A DNA stretch of 13,730 nucleotides from JAIPJO01 sp035269015 (GTDB lineage Bacteria; Patescibacteriota; Patescibacteriia; Patescibacteriales; UBA12465). Below, one piece after another: positions 1 to 6,892 of this stretch. Location: positions 1 through 13,730 of the forward strand of contig DATFJU010000002.1 in the NCBI GenBank assembly GCA_035269015.1. The letters are read 5' to 3'. The position numbers were made by a program, and so were the translations under genes. The notes under the pieces are model-generated. The model saw nothing but the letters and a program-made list of their open reading frames with translations. It was not told the origin of the DNA and made no database searches. Within the stretch, counting starts at the first letter, position 1, and each line of letters begins with the position of its first letter.

Positions 1-1
1 G

Positions 2-148
2 CAAATGCAATACAGGATTAACCTATTCCTGCATTACTACAATTACCAGAAAAGGCACAGAGGATTAGGTATGGATGGAAAAACACCTATGCAGCGATTA
101 GAAGAGTTAGCGAGTGTAAACCCTTCGCTGCAATGCCACAATTGTTGA
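2..148 (+). CDS. IS481-like transposase, C-terminal end (5' part outside window)
   Basis: The frame is open from the window edge to TGA at 146-148 and gives the last 48 residues of a DDE (RNase H-fold) integrase-type transposase. Visible is the motif YNYQKRHRGLGMDGKTPMQR, which matches the usual C-terminal signature of IS481/IS3-like enzymes (YN..RPH..L.GKTP...). The family cuts and joins transposon ends to move the element. The catalytic Asp-Asp-Glu residues lie upstream of the window, so activity cannot be judged. The stop codon falls inside the probable terminal inverted repeat, as is common for compact IS elements. It is the only recognised gene here ending in TGA. IS481 is favoured over IS3 because of the short tail after the GKTP motif, but this is a family-level inference. 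Confidence 0.8.
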   Translation, partial: QMQYRINLFLHYYNYQKRHRGLGMDGKTPMQRLEELASVNPSLQCHNC

Positions 149-156
149 CAATTACA
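131..156 (+). repeat. Probable right terminal inverted repeat of the IS481-like element
   Basis: Read on the minus strand the end is TGTAATTGTCAACAATTGTG, starting with the TGT typical of IS481-family ends. It overlaps the transposase stop codon. Positions 140-153 form a near-perfect small palindrome (AATTGT, TG, ACAATT) that could be a transposase binding site. The partner repeat and any target-site duplication are outside the window, so the exact boundary at 156 is inferred. Confidence 0.5.
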
Positions 157-173
157 AATATTAATGATAATCT
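145..173 (+). promoter_or_regulatory. Candidate outward hybrid promoter at the IS end
   Basis: A perfect -35 box TTGACA (145-150) lies inside the IS end and points out of the element. At 17 bases spacing is TAATCT (168-173), a 3/6 match preceded by an extended -10 TGA. At 15 bases spacing is GATAAT (166-171), a 5/6 match. Either would start transcription near 178-181, about 45 bases before the ATG at 225. IS ends that supply a -35 box to a neighbour are a known phenomenon; activity here is inferred. Confidence 0.4.
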
Positions 174-211
174 TATATATCAAATTGATGTTTAAAATTA
201 AATATAAAAAC

Positions 212-217
212 AGGAGG
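212..217 (+). promoter_or_regulatory. Strong Shine-Dalgarno motif AGGAGG
   Basis: AGGAGG stands 7 bases before the ATG at 225, ideal spacing. It fixes the start of the exported protein gene. It is the only clear Shine-Dalgarno motif in front of any gene in this window, so it also marks that gene as different from the others. Confidence 0.85.
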
Positions 218-224
218 AAAAAAG

Positions 225-1313
225 ATGAAAAAGGTGAAAATAAAATGTTTATTTTTGTTAATGATAGCTACATTTTTTGTAGTTAATACCTACGCACAAA
301 GTCAACATATTTTACGTAATCAGTTTGGTAAAAATGTATTGATTGAGATTCCTAGTGTCGGTATTAGGCAGTATTTAGGACCAGTTAATTCAGGTTCTAA
401 CACTTCTAGTCATTTATTTTATAACTCAACTGTATTAATGAAAGTTACAGTTGATTATCAATCCTTGGTAGAGGTAAAAGTTTCTTTAGATGGAGAGTAT
501 ATTGATATTAATCAAGAACTTCTTGATAAAGATAACGATCTATCCTCTAAATCTGAAATTGAAATTGTTGAGGAGAGCGATCATCGAGTTTCCTCTAATA
601 ACAGTAAAAACTCTTTTTCTAACGCTAAAGAAGTGCTATTTATTAATACCACTGATTATAAAATGGTTGGGAAAAGTGGCGCTCTTAAAGGTTTAACTTT
701 AATGCCGGGTGATACTATCACTAATGCTATTATAAGGTTTAATAAAGCATTAAGGTATAATCTTTTTGAAGGGAATTATATTGATAACAATAATACAGTA
801 TTAAAAAAGAAAAATGCTAATAAATTGTTGGGTTTATATAATTCTAGTGCTAAAATTAAATGGCTTAACTCTGGTATTTATGAGGAAAACTTTAAAGTAT
901 TTCTTACTAAATCTGGAGAAAGAGACAAGATTGGAGCTTTGCTTATCCTTCAATTCAAAATTGATGATAATACTGAACACGTTATTATTGATGATGAGGA
1001 TATAAATAGAAATTTACCTCATGGAAGGAAGAGACAAAGAAATGTTATTAATGAAAGTAATAAGAAGATTCAGTTAACTATTGGAGGTACGCAGAAAGTT
1101 ATTTCTTCTAAAAAAGGAAGAAGATTTTCTAAAGTGCGAATGGGAGAAAAACTGGCAAACGGTTATTATTACATATCTGTGTCTTTAATCACTAACAAAG
1201 CTATACAAAGAGATTTGCTTTTGCTAGTCGGTGAAAATCAGAGAGATTTTATTATTGAACAGGATGATGTTGATAAAGTTGTCAGGTTGGATTATCAAGA
1301 GCAGGGTTTTTAA
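225..1313 (+). CDS. Exported protein of unknown function, beta-rich
   Basis: This 362-residue protein is not recognised as a member of a named family. It begins with a clear Sec signal peptide: Lys-rich n-region (residues 1-7), hydrophobic core (8-20), and a likely cleavage site after TYA at residue 24. There is no lipobox and no later membrane segment, so the mature protein is probably secreted or held at the cell surface. The mature part alternates hydrophobic strands with polar loops. Three blocks, roughly residues 30-100, 136-250 and 275-355, look like separate beta-rich domains. They are joined by a Ser/Asn-rich linker (about 122-135) and an acidic-then-basic linker (DDEDINRNLPHGRKRQR, about 256-272). 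Blocks 1 and 3 share a loose pattern and may be diverged repeats, but this is weak. The gene stands alone, with an IS end upstream and a terminator directly downstream. Its AGGAGG ribosome binding site sets it apart from its neighbours and suggests later arrival. Confidence 0.8.
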   Translation: MKKVKIKCLFLLMIATFFVVNTYAQSQHILRNQFGKNVLIEIPSVGIRQYLGPVNSGSNTSSHLFYNSTVLMKVTVDYQSLVEVKVSLDGEYIDINQELLDKDNDLSSKSEIEIVEESDHRVSSNNSKNSFSNAKEVLFINTTDYKMVGKSGALKGLTLMPGDTITNAIIRFNKALRYNLFEGNYIDNNNTVLKKKNANKLLGLYNSSAKIKWLNSGIYEENFKVFLTKSGERDKIGALLILQFKIDDNTEHVIIDDEDINRNLPHGRKRQRNVINESNKKIQLTIGGTQKVISSKKGRRFSKVRMGEKLANGYYYISVSLITNKAIQRDLLLLVGENQRDFIIEQDDVDKVVRLDYQEQGF

Positions 1314-1321
1314 AATTTTAC

Positions 1322-1358
1322 AATGCGCTAATTGCAACAAGCAAGAAGCGCATTTTTT
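1322..1358 (+). terminator. Intrinsic terminator after the exported-protein gene
   Basis: An 8-base-pair stem AATGCGCT (1322-1329) / AGCGCATT (1347-1354) is capped, after a small AA/GA internal loop, by TTGC (1332-1335) / GCAA (1341-1344) around an AACAA loop. It runs into six T residues (1353-1358). The hairpin starts 9 bases after the stop codon and separates the left-edge gene from the operon that follows. Confidence 0.85.
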
Positions 1359-1393
1359 ATTTGTCATTTTATTATTTTCCTTATTTAATTAGA

Positions 1394-1422
1394 TTGACCG
1401 CTAGTTTTTTCTTTGTTATACT
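1394..1422 (+). promoter_or_regulatory. Sigma-70-type promoter of the gyrA operon
   Basis: TTGACC (1394-1399, 5/6 match) and TATACT (1417-1422, 5/6 match) are separated by exactly 17 bases. The predicted transcription start is near 1429-1430, giving a leader of about 76 bases before the ATG at 1506. It sits just after the terminator of the previous gene and in front of seven closely packed genes. It is the best promoter match found in the window. Confidence 0.7.
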
Positions 1423-1435
1423 AATAGTATATATA

Positions 1436-1479
1436 AGGGCTTATTATAGCTCTCGTAGCCTGTAATTAGGCTAATTTTT
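1436..1479 (+). promoter_or_regulatory. Structured 5' leader: two tandem hairpins, the second attenuator-like
   Basis: Hairpin 1 is AGGGCT (1436-1441) / AGCTCT (1448-1453) with loop TATTAT and one G-U pair. Hairpin 2 is TAGCCT (1456-1461) / AGGCTA (1468-1473) with loop GTAATT, followed by A and five T residues (1475-1479), which resembles a weak intrinsic terminator. GGGCT of hairpin 1 can instead pair with AGCCT of hairpin 2 (1457-1461), so the two states exclude each other. It matches no riboswitch I recognise. The role is inferred from base pairing alone. Confidence 0.35.
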
Positions 1480-1505
1480 ATATTTAAATATTTAAAATAA
1501 GTATT

Positions 1506-2156
1506 ATGATTATTTCTTGGCATGGGCAATCTTGCTTTAAAATTCAAGATAAAATTGGTCCAGATGGTATTACAGTAGCCACTGATCCTTTTGATAAATC
1601 AATTGGTTTAAAGGTTCCAAACTTTGAAGCTGATATAGTAACAGTGAGTCATGATCATTCTGATCATAATAATGTAAAAGCTTTTAGAGGTAATCCTTTT
1701 ATTGTTAGTATGGCTGGAGAGTATGATGTTAAAGGAGTTTTGGTTGAAGGTATTGAGTCATATCATGATGACAAAAAAGGAGAAGAAAGAGGTAAAAATA
1801 TTATCTATAGAATTGAAATGGAAGATATTAGTATTGTGCACTTGGGAGATTTAGGTCATGTTTTAGATAATTCACAATTAGCTAAATTGGAGGCTACTGA
1901 CATATTAATGATACCAGTGGGAGGAAAATACACTTTAGATGCTAAAAAGGCTGTAGAGGTAATAGCACAATTAGAGCCAAGAATTATTATTCCTATGCAT
2001 TACAAGATTCCAGGACTTAAAATTGATATTGAAGGAGTGGATGCTTTTGTAAAAGAGTTAGGATTAACACCCACTAAAGAAGAGAAGTTAAAAATAAGTA
2101 AAAAAGAGTTACCAGCAGAAGATACTGAGCTGGTTATTTTTGATTATAAAAATTAA
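1506..2156 (+). CDS. Metallo-beta-lactamase-fold hydrolase (UlaG-like, COG2220 type)
   Basis: This is a 216-residue, probably cytosolic, zinc-dependent hydrolase. It opens with WHGQSCF (residues 5-11), typical of the UlaG-like/UPF0173 branch. The metal-binding signature HxHxDH is H49-D50-H51-S52-D53-H54. Further likely ligands are H87 (YHDD), D115 (HLGDLGH) and H165 (IPMHY). The set is complete, so activity is expected, but the substrate cannot be read from the sequence: relatives range from lactone hydrolases to RNA- or nucleotide-related enzymes. It lacks the beta-CASP region of RNase J. The start is set by the conserved N-terminus and by the promoter and leader upstream; no Shine-Dalgarno motif is visible. 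It is the first gene of the operon and ends 2 bases before ndk. Confidence 0.85.
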   Translation: MIISWHGQSCFKIQDKIGPDGITVATDPFDKSIGLKVPNFEADIVTVSHDHSDHNNVKAFRGNPFIVSMAGEYDVKGVLVEGIESYHDDKKGEERGKNIIYRIEMEDISIVHLGDLGHVLDNSQLAKLEATDILMIPVGGKYTLDAKKAVEVIAQLEPRIIIPMHYKIPGLKIDIEGVDAFVKELGLTPTKEEKLKISKKELPAEDTELVIFDYKN

Positions 2157-2158
2157 GC

Positions 2159-2773
2159 ATGAATAAACTTATGACACATCCAAAGAAGCAAAGATCACTG
2201 GTAATATTAAAACCTGATGCTATTCAGCGAGGTTTAATTGGTGAATTAATTAAAAGAATAGAACGTAGTGGCTTAAAGCTTGTTGCTTTAAAGATGGTAA
2301 ATGCCACTGAAGACCAATGTTGGACACATTACAATAAAGACGATGTTTGGTTTAAGGAAAAAGGTGAAAAAATAGTTGAAAATCGTAAAGCTAGAGGTTT
2401 AGAACCTGAAAAAGAAACTATTGAATATGGTAAAGATATTATTAAGGGCTTAGTTAAGTTTATGACCTGTGGACCAGTTGTCCCTATGATTATTGAAGGT
2501 AATCAAGCTATAGCAATAGTAAAGAAATTAGTTGGTGGCACAGAACCAACTACTTCTGATGTAGGAACTATAAGAGGAGATTTGACAGTTGATTCATATG
2601 AATTGGCTAATATAGATGAGAGAGCTATTAGAAATTTAATACATTGTTCAGATAAAGGGGAAGAAGCTAAAAGAGAAATAGAAATTTGGTTTACTGAAGA
2701 AGAAATTCTTTCTTATAATTTAGCTATGGAAAAGATTCTGTATGATGTTAACCTAGATGGTATTAAGGAATAG
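2159..2773 (+). CDS. ndk: Nucleoside diphosphate kinase with insertions
   Basis: Ndk moves the gamma-phosphate from ATP to nucleoside diphosphates through a phosphohistidine, balancing cellular NTP pools. Family marks are LVILKPDA (residues 14-21, K18), FMTCGPVV (101-108), GTIRGD (136-141, R139) and RNLIHCSD (158-165) with catalytic H162. At 204 residues it is well above the usual 130-155. Compared with the E. coli layout, about 27 extra charged residues lie between HY (57-58) and LVKFMT (98-103), and about 10 more precede the active-site RNLIH. The residue after the catalytic His is Cys, where Gly is most usual. All catalytic residues seen are kept, so it should be active. The start at 2159 gives about 11 residues before the first strand; the Met at residue 5 is an alternative. 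It lies 2 bases after the hydrolase gene and 7 before the membrane protein gene. Confidence 0.92.
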   Translation: MNKLMTHPKKQRSLVILKPDAIQRGLIGELIKRIERSGLKLVALKMVNATEDQCWTHYNKDDVWFKEKGEKIVENRKARGLEPEKETIEYGKDIIKGLVKFMTCGPVVPMIIEGNQAIAIVKKLVGGTEPTTSDVGTIRGDLTVDSYELANIDERAIRNLIHCSDKGEEAKREIEIWFTEEEILSYNLAMEKILYDVNLDGIKE

Positions 2774-2780
2774 TTAATAT

Positions 2781-3314
2781 ATGGATAAAAAACTTAAAAG
2801 AGATAATAATAGTAGAGATAATAGTAGCGATGAAAAGGATAAGAAATTATTACTCTACTCAGCAGTTAGTTTCTTTTTAGTTTTAATATTATTTCTTTGG
2901 ATTTTTAATTTACCTTCAATTTTAAGCTCTAAGACTATAGAGGAAGAAGAAGTTAATCATTTTGATTGGGGTAAGATAACTAATACATTGAAAAAAACCT
3001 GGTCAGGATTTAATGATAATTGGAATGAAGCTAGTGTTGAACTTGAAAATGAGGTAGAAAAAAATCCAGACATTTTTGTTGGTAGCACCAGCACTGAAGA
3101 GGTTTCCACTAGCACTGAAGATGTAGAGGGGTTTGAAGATATGCAAGCAGAACTTAAAAAATTAGAAAAGGCCTTAGAAGAGGCACAAATTGAAAAACAA
3201 AATCCTAACAATTGTCCTGAGTGGGTAAATTGTATGCCAACATATGGCGATTCTGGTCCTAAGAATTGTACGATTCCAGCGGGCTGTGAAGGTATAACTG
3301 AAAAAGTATATTAA
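2781..3314 (+). CDS. Small single-pass membrane protein with C-terminal four-Cys motif
   Basis: This 177-residue protein has a charged, Lys/Asp/Asn-rich N-terminus (1-22) and one membrane helix (about 23-44). A soluble part follows, probably outside the membrane. It contains a Trp-rich stretch (about 62-82), a Ser/Thr/Glu low-complexity linker (about 102-115) and a short coiled-coil-like helix (about 119-140). The last 35 residues hold four cysteines, C145, C151, C163 and C169, spaced C-x5-C-x11-C-x5-C, in the context NCPEWVNCMP and NCTIPAGCEGIT. The symmetric spacing suggests two disulfides or a metal site in a small folded tail. I have the impression that similar CPEWxNCMP...GCEGxT tails recur in Patescibacteria membrane proteins, but cannot check this. 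The function is unknown. It lies between ndk and gyrA with gaps of 7 and 6 bases, so it is co-transcribed with them. Confidence 0.8.
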   Translation: MDKKLKRDNNSRDNSSDEKDKKLLLYSAVSFFLVLILFLWIFNLPSILSSKTIEEEEVNHFDWGKITNTLKKTWSGFNDNWNEASVELENEVEKNPDIFVGSTSTEEVSTSTEDVEGFEDMQAELKKLEKALEEAQIEKQNPNNCPEWVNCMPTYGDSGPKNCTIPAGCEGITEKVY

Positions 3315-3320
3315 TATTAT

Positions 3321-5837
3321 ATGACTACAAAAAATAAAGACCAAGAACCTCAAGATGAGGGAATCAAAAAAAATGATGAAAACGAATTAACAGTCTATGG
3401 TTTAATTAAAAATCAACCTTTAGTTGAAGAAATGAGTCAATCATATCTTGACTATGCTATGAGTGTCATTGTTAGTCGTGCTTTACCAGATGTAAGAGAT
3501 GGTTTAAAGCCAGTGCACAGACGTATTTTATATGCGATGTGGAGTATTGGTTTAAAGTCAACTGCTAAGTTTAGAAAATCAGCTACTGTAGTTGGTGAAG
3601 TGTTAGGTAAATACCATCCTCATGGAGATAGTGCTGTTTATGATTCAATGGTTAGAATGGCGCAGGATTTTTCTATGCGTTATCAACTTGTCAACGGACA
3701 AGGTAACTTTGGTTCAATGGATGGGGATAGTGCGGCAGCTATGCGTTATACGGAAGCTAAACTACAAAACATCTCTGATGAACTTTTAATTGATATAGAA
3801 AAGAAAACAGTTGATTTTCGTCCCAACTTTGATGGTTCTCATGATGAGCCTAGCGTGTTGCCAGCTAAATTACCTAACTTGCTTTTAAATGGTACCATGG
3901 GTATTGCTGTAGGAATGGCTACTAATATTCCTCCGCATAATTTACACGAATTATCACAAGCTATAATTCATTTAATTGAAAATCCTGAAGCTAGCATTGA
4001 TGACCTAACAGAATTTGTTAAGGGGCCAGATTTCCCTACAGGTGGTATTATTTATAATCAAAAAGATATTGCTCAAGCCTATGCTACAGGTAAGGGTGGA
4101 ATTGTGGTAAGAGGTAAGGCTGAGATTGTTGAAAATAAAGCTAATGATTTTAAAATTATTATTACTGAAATTCCATATCAAGTAAATAAAGCTAATTTAG
4201 TAGAAAAGATTGCTGATTTAGTTAAAAATAAAAAGATAGATAGTATTAAAAATTTAAGAGATGAGTCAGATAAAGACGGGGTTAGGGTAGTTATTGATCT
4301 TAAAAAAGATGCTTATCCTAAAAAAGTATTAAATACTTTATATAAAAATACACAACTACAAGAAACTTTTCATGTTAATGCTTTAGCTTTAATAGATGGT
4401 TTGCAACCTAAGGTATTAACATTAAAGATGATTCTAGAAGAATACATTAAGCATCGCTTAGAAGTGGTTAGAAGAAGAACGCAGTTTGACTTGGATAAAG
4501 CTAAAGACAGAGCTCATATTTTAGAAGGACTGGTGATTGCTTTAAAAAATATTGATGAAGTTATTAAAACTATTAAAGCTTCTAAAGATAAAGAAGTAGC
4601 TAAGGTCAATTTAATTAAGAAATTTAAGTTATCTGAAAAACAAGCAGTGGCTATTTTGGAGATGAAACTGCAAAATTTAGCCAATTTAGAAGGAAAAAAG
4701 ATAGAAGATGAGTTAAAAGAAAAACAGAAATTAATTAAAGAGTTAGAAAGTATTTTAGCTTCTAAAACTAAGATGAGAAATATTATTAAACAAGAAGTGG
4801 TAGATCTTGATAAGAAGTATGGTGATGAAAGAAGAACTAAAGTTATAAGTAGTGGTGTGAAGGATTTTAATATTGAAGATTTGGTTCCTAATGAAGAAAC
4901 CATGATTATGATGACTAGAGATGGTTATATTAAAAGATTGGATCCTAGTAATTTTAAAGTTCAAGCTAGAGGTGGAAAAGGGGTTATTGGTTTAAGCACT
5001 AAAGAGGAAGATTTGGTGCAATTTATGTTTACCACCAATACTCACAGTGATCTTCTTTTCTTTACCACTAAAGGTAGGGTCTTTCAGTTAAAAGCTCACG
5101 AGATACCACAAACCTCTAGAACTGCTAAAGGTACAGCTATAGTGAATTTCTTACAATTAATGAGTAAAGAACAAGTTACTTCAATATTACCTTTAGATAA
5201 AATATCTAATCAAAAGTATCTCTTTTTCACTACTGAAAAAGGAATAGTAAAGAAAGTTTCTTTAGACTCATTTGCTAATGTCAGACGTTCAGGACTTATA
5301 GCTATAAAAATTAAAGATGGAGATAGACTTATTTGGGCTAAACCAAGTAGTGGTAGCGATGAGGTAATTTTGATTACTGCTAATGGTCAAGCTATTAGAT
5401 TTAAAGAAACAGATGTAAGAGAGATGGGAAGATCTGCTGCTGGTGTTTATGGTATGCGCCTGAAAAAAGATGATAAGATTATTGGTATGGGGGTAGCTAA
5501 TCAGGGCTCTATTAAAGATAAGGATTATCAAGTTATGACTATTATGGCTAATGGTTTTGGTAAGAGAACAGCCTTTGAGCTTTATAAGATACAAAAGAGA
5601 GGTGGTTCAGGTATTAAGACCGCTAAAGTTACAGCTAAGACCGGCTCTTTGGTAAATGCTTATTTAATGAATTATAAGATGATGAAAGAAAGAGATATTA
5701 TTGCTATTTCTGCTAAAGGTCAAGTTATCCGTTTGCCATTTACTTCTATTAATAAAACAGGTAGAGATACACAAGGGGTGAGACTTATGAGATTAAAAAA
5801 TGACAATGATAGTGTTGCTGGTGTAACCTGGTTATAA
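3321..5837 (+). CDS. gyrA: DNA gyrase subunit A
   Basis: GyrA is the breakage-reunion subunit of the A2B2 gyrase that adds negative supercoils to DNA. The 838 residues cover the full family length. After a hydrophilic N-terminal extension (about 1-28) comes the core, beginning SYLDYAMSVIVSRALPDVRD (41-60). The quinolone-binding region is HPHGDSAVYD (99-108) with Ser104 and Asp108, the residues usual in sensitive enzymes. The catalytic Tyr143 lies in AMRYTEA. A long coiled-coil region (about 400-500) is followed by the beta-pinwheel C-terminal domain with repeated G.(A/V)xR(F/L)-type blades. The GyrA box is QARGGKG (548-554) where QRRGGKG is usual; its presence supports gyrase over topoisomerase IV. 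No acidic tail follows the last blade. gyrB is not in the window. It lies 6 bases after the membrane protein gene, with no Shine-Dalgarno motif. Confidence 0.97.
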   Translation: MTTKNKDQEPQDEGIKKNDENELTVYGLIKNQPLVEEMSQSYLDYAMSVIVSRALPDVRDGLKPVHRRILYAMWSIGLKSTAKFRKSATVVGEVLGKYHPHGDSAVYDSMVRMAQDFSMRYQLVNGQGNFGSMDGDSAAAMRYTEAKLQNISDELLIDIEKKTVDFRPNFDGSHDEPSVLPAKLPNLLLNGTMGIAVGMATNIPPHNLHELSQAIIHLIENPEASIDDLTEFVKGPDFPTGGIIYNQKDIAQAYATGKGGIVVRGKAEIVENKANDFKIIITEIPYQVNKANLVEKIADLVKNKKIDSIKNLRDESDKDGVRVVIDLKKDAYPKKVLNTLYKNTQLQETFHVNALALIDGLQPKVLTLKMILEEYIKHRLEVVRRRTQFDLDKAKDRAHILEGLVIALKNIDEVIKTIKASKDKEVAKVNLIKKFKLSEKQAVAILEMKLQNLANLEGKKIEDELKEKQKLIKELESILASKTKMRNIIKQEVVDLDKKYGDERRTKVISSGVKDFNIEDLVPNEETMIMMTRDGYIKRLDPSNFKVQARGGKGVIGLSTKEEDLVQFMFTTNTHSDLLFFTTKGRVFQLKAHEIPQTSRTAKGTAIVNFLQLMSKEQVTSILPLDKISNQKYLFFTTEKGIVKKVSLDSFANVRRSGLIAIKIKDGDRLIWAKPSSGSDEVILITANGQAIRFKETDVREMGRSAAGVYGMRLKKDDKIIGMGVANQGSIKDKDYQVMTIMANGFGKRTAFELYKIQKRGGSGIKTAKVTAKTGSLVNAYLMNYKMMKERDIIAISAKGQVIRLPFTSINKTGRDTQGVRLMRLKNDNDSVAGVTWL

Positions 5838-5852
5838 TAATAAATATAATCT

Positions 5853-6887
5853 ATGCTTATAGATATAATTACAATAGTCCTTCTTTTGGCGATATTAGTT
5901 TTAGCTTGGTATTATTTGCAAAGGAAACAAAATGATAAGGGCATGACTTTAATGGAAGAGCGTTTAAAAAACTTGTCTGAAATAAATACTTTACTTCGCC
6001 AAGAATTAGACAAAAAACTCTCTGAAGTTCATCAAAGTAATCGTGAACAATTTGGACAAAGTGCTAAACTTATTTCTAATATTACTGAGAAATTAACCAA
6101 GCTTGATGAAACTAACAGACAAGTGGTTAATTTTTCTGAGCAGTTACAGAATTTACAGGATATATTAAAAAATCCTAAACATCGAGGTGTCTTGGGAGAA
6201 TATTATTTAGAAGAAACTTTAAAAAATGTTTTAGCTCCAAATTCCTATCAAATGCAATATAGTTTTAAGGATGGTGATATAGTTGATGCTGTGGTATTTG
6301 TGAAAGATAAAGTTATTCCAGTAGATTCAAAATTTAGTTTAGAAAATTATGAAAAATTAATAAATTGTAGAGACAAAGAACAAAGAACACGTTTAGAAAA
6401 GTCTTTTAAGACTGATTTGAAAGCTAGAATAGATGAAACAGCTAAGTATATTAAACCAGGAGAAAAAACGCTAGATTTTGCTTTTATGTTTATCCCTTCA
6501 GAAGCTATTTATTATGATTTACTTATAGGTAAGGTTGGTATTGTGCATCGTGATTTGATTGAGTATGCTTTTAAAGAAAAGAAAGTTGTTATTGTTTCGC
6601 CGACATCATTTTTAGCTTATTTACAAACAGTTTTACAAGGACTTAGAGCTATGCAAATAGAGGAATCAGCACAAGAAATTAAAAAGAATGTTGAAAAATT
6701 AGGACGTCATATTTTAAGTTATGATACTTATTTACAGAAATTAGGCGGTACTCTTTCTACTAGTGTTAATCATTATAATAGTGCTTACAAGGAATTTAAA
6801 AAGATAGATAAAGACGTAACTAAGATATCACATAAAAAAGAAGAAGTGGAAACCATGGAAATAGAAAAGCCTAAACAAGAAGATTAA
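5853..6887 (+). CDS. rmuC: DNA recombination protein RmuC
   Basis: RmuC family proteins are membrane-anchored, nuclease-related proteins that limit inversions and rearrangements at short repeats in E. coli. This 344-residue copy has an N-terminal membrane helix (about 3-21), a coiled coil (about 30-108) and then the conserved domain. Family marks are HRGVLGEYYLEETL (110-123), VDAVVF (144-149) and IPVDSKFSLENY (155-166), with D145, D158 and K160 as likely PD-(D/E)xK-type active residues. Others are FMFIPSEAIYY (about 211-221) and VIVSPTSFLAYLQTV. It is shorter than the 475-residue E. coli protein, mainly in the coiled coil and C-terminus, but the core is complete. It lies 15 bases after gyrA and 5 before the next gene, so it is in the same operon. 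Confidence 0.93.
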   Translation: MLIDIITIVLLLAILVLAWYYLQRKQNDKGMTLMEERLKNLSEINTLLRQELDKKLSEVHQSNREQFGQSAKLISNITEKLTKLDETNRQVVNFSEQLQNLQDILKNPKHRGVLGEYYLEETLKNVLAPNSYQMQYSFKDGDIVDAVVFVKDKVIPVDSKFSLENYEKLINCRDKEQRTRLEKSFKTDLKARIDETAKYIKPGEKTLDFAFMFIPSEAIYYDLLIGKVGIVHRDLIEYAFKEKKVVIVSPTSFLAYLQTVLQGLRAMQIEESAQEIKKNVEKLGRHILSYDTYLQKLGGTLSTSVNHYNSAYKEFKKIDKDVTKISHKKEEVETMEIEKPKQED

Positions 6888-6892
6888 TTATT

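Noticed and set aside
490..1005. Short plus-strand frames inside the exported-protein gene (68 and 63 residues)
   Set aside because: They are Leu/Ile/Lys-rich out-of-frame readings of the 225-1313 gene with no start signals or family resemblance.
225..1313. Toxin or immunity gene as cargo of the IS element
   Set aside because: IS481 elements rarely carry passengers, the gene lies outside the inferred IS end at 156, no partner gene is adjacent, and no toxin motif can be seen.
2957..3211. Minus-strand 84-residue frame opposite the membrane protein gene
   Set aside because: It is antisense to a gene with a coherent membrane helix and Cys motif. Its Ser-rich text is the complement of the Glu/Thr/Ser low-complexity linker.
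4514..5594. Minus-strand open frames inside gyrA (129, 69 and 101 residues)
   Set aside because: They lie wholly inside a clear gyrA gene, are rich in Ser/Ile/Leu/Phe as expected from antisense of AT-rich coding DNA, and resemble no protein family.
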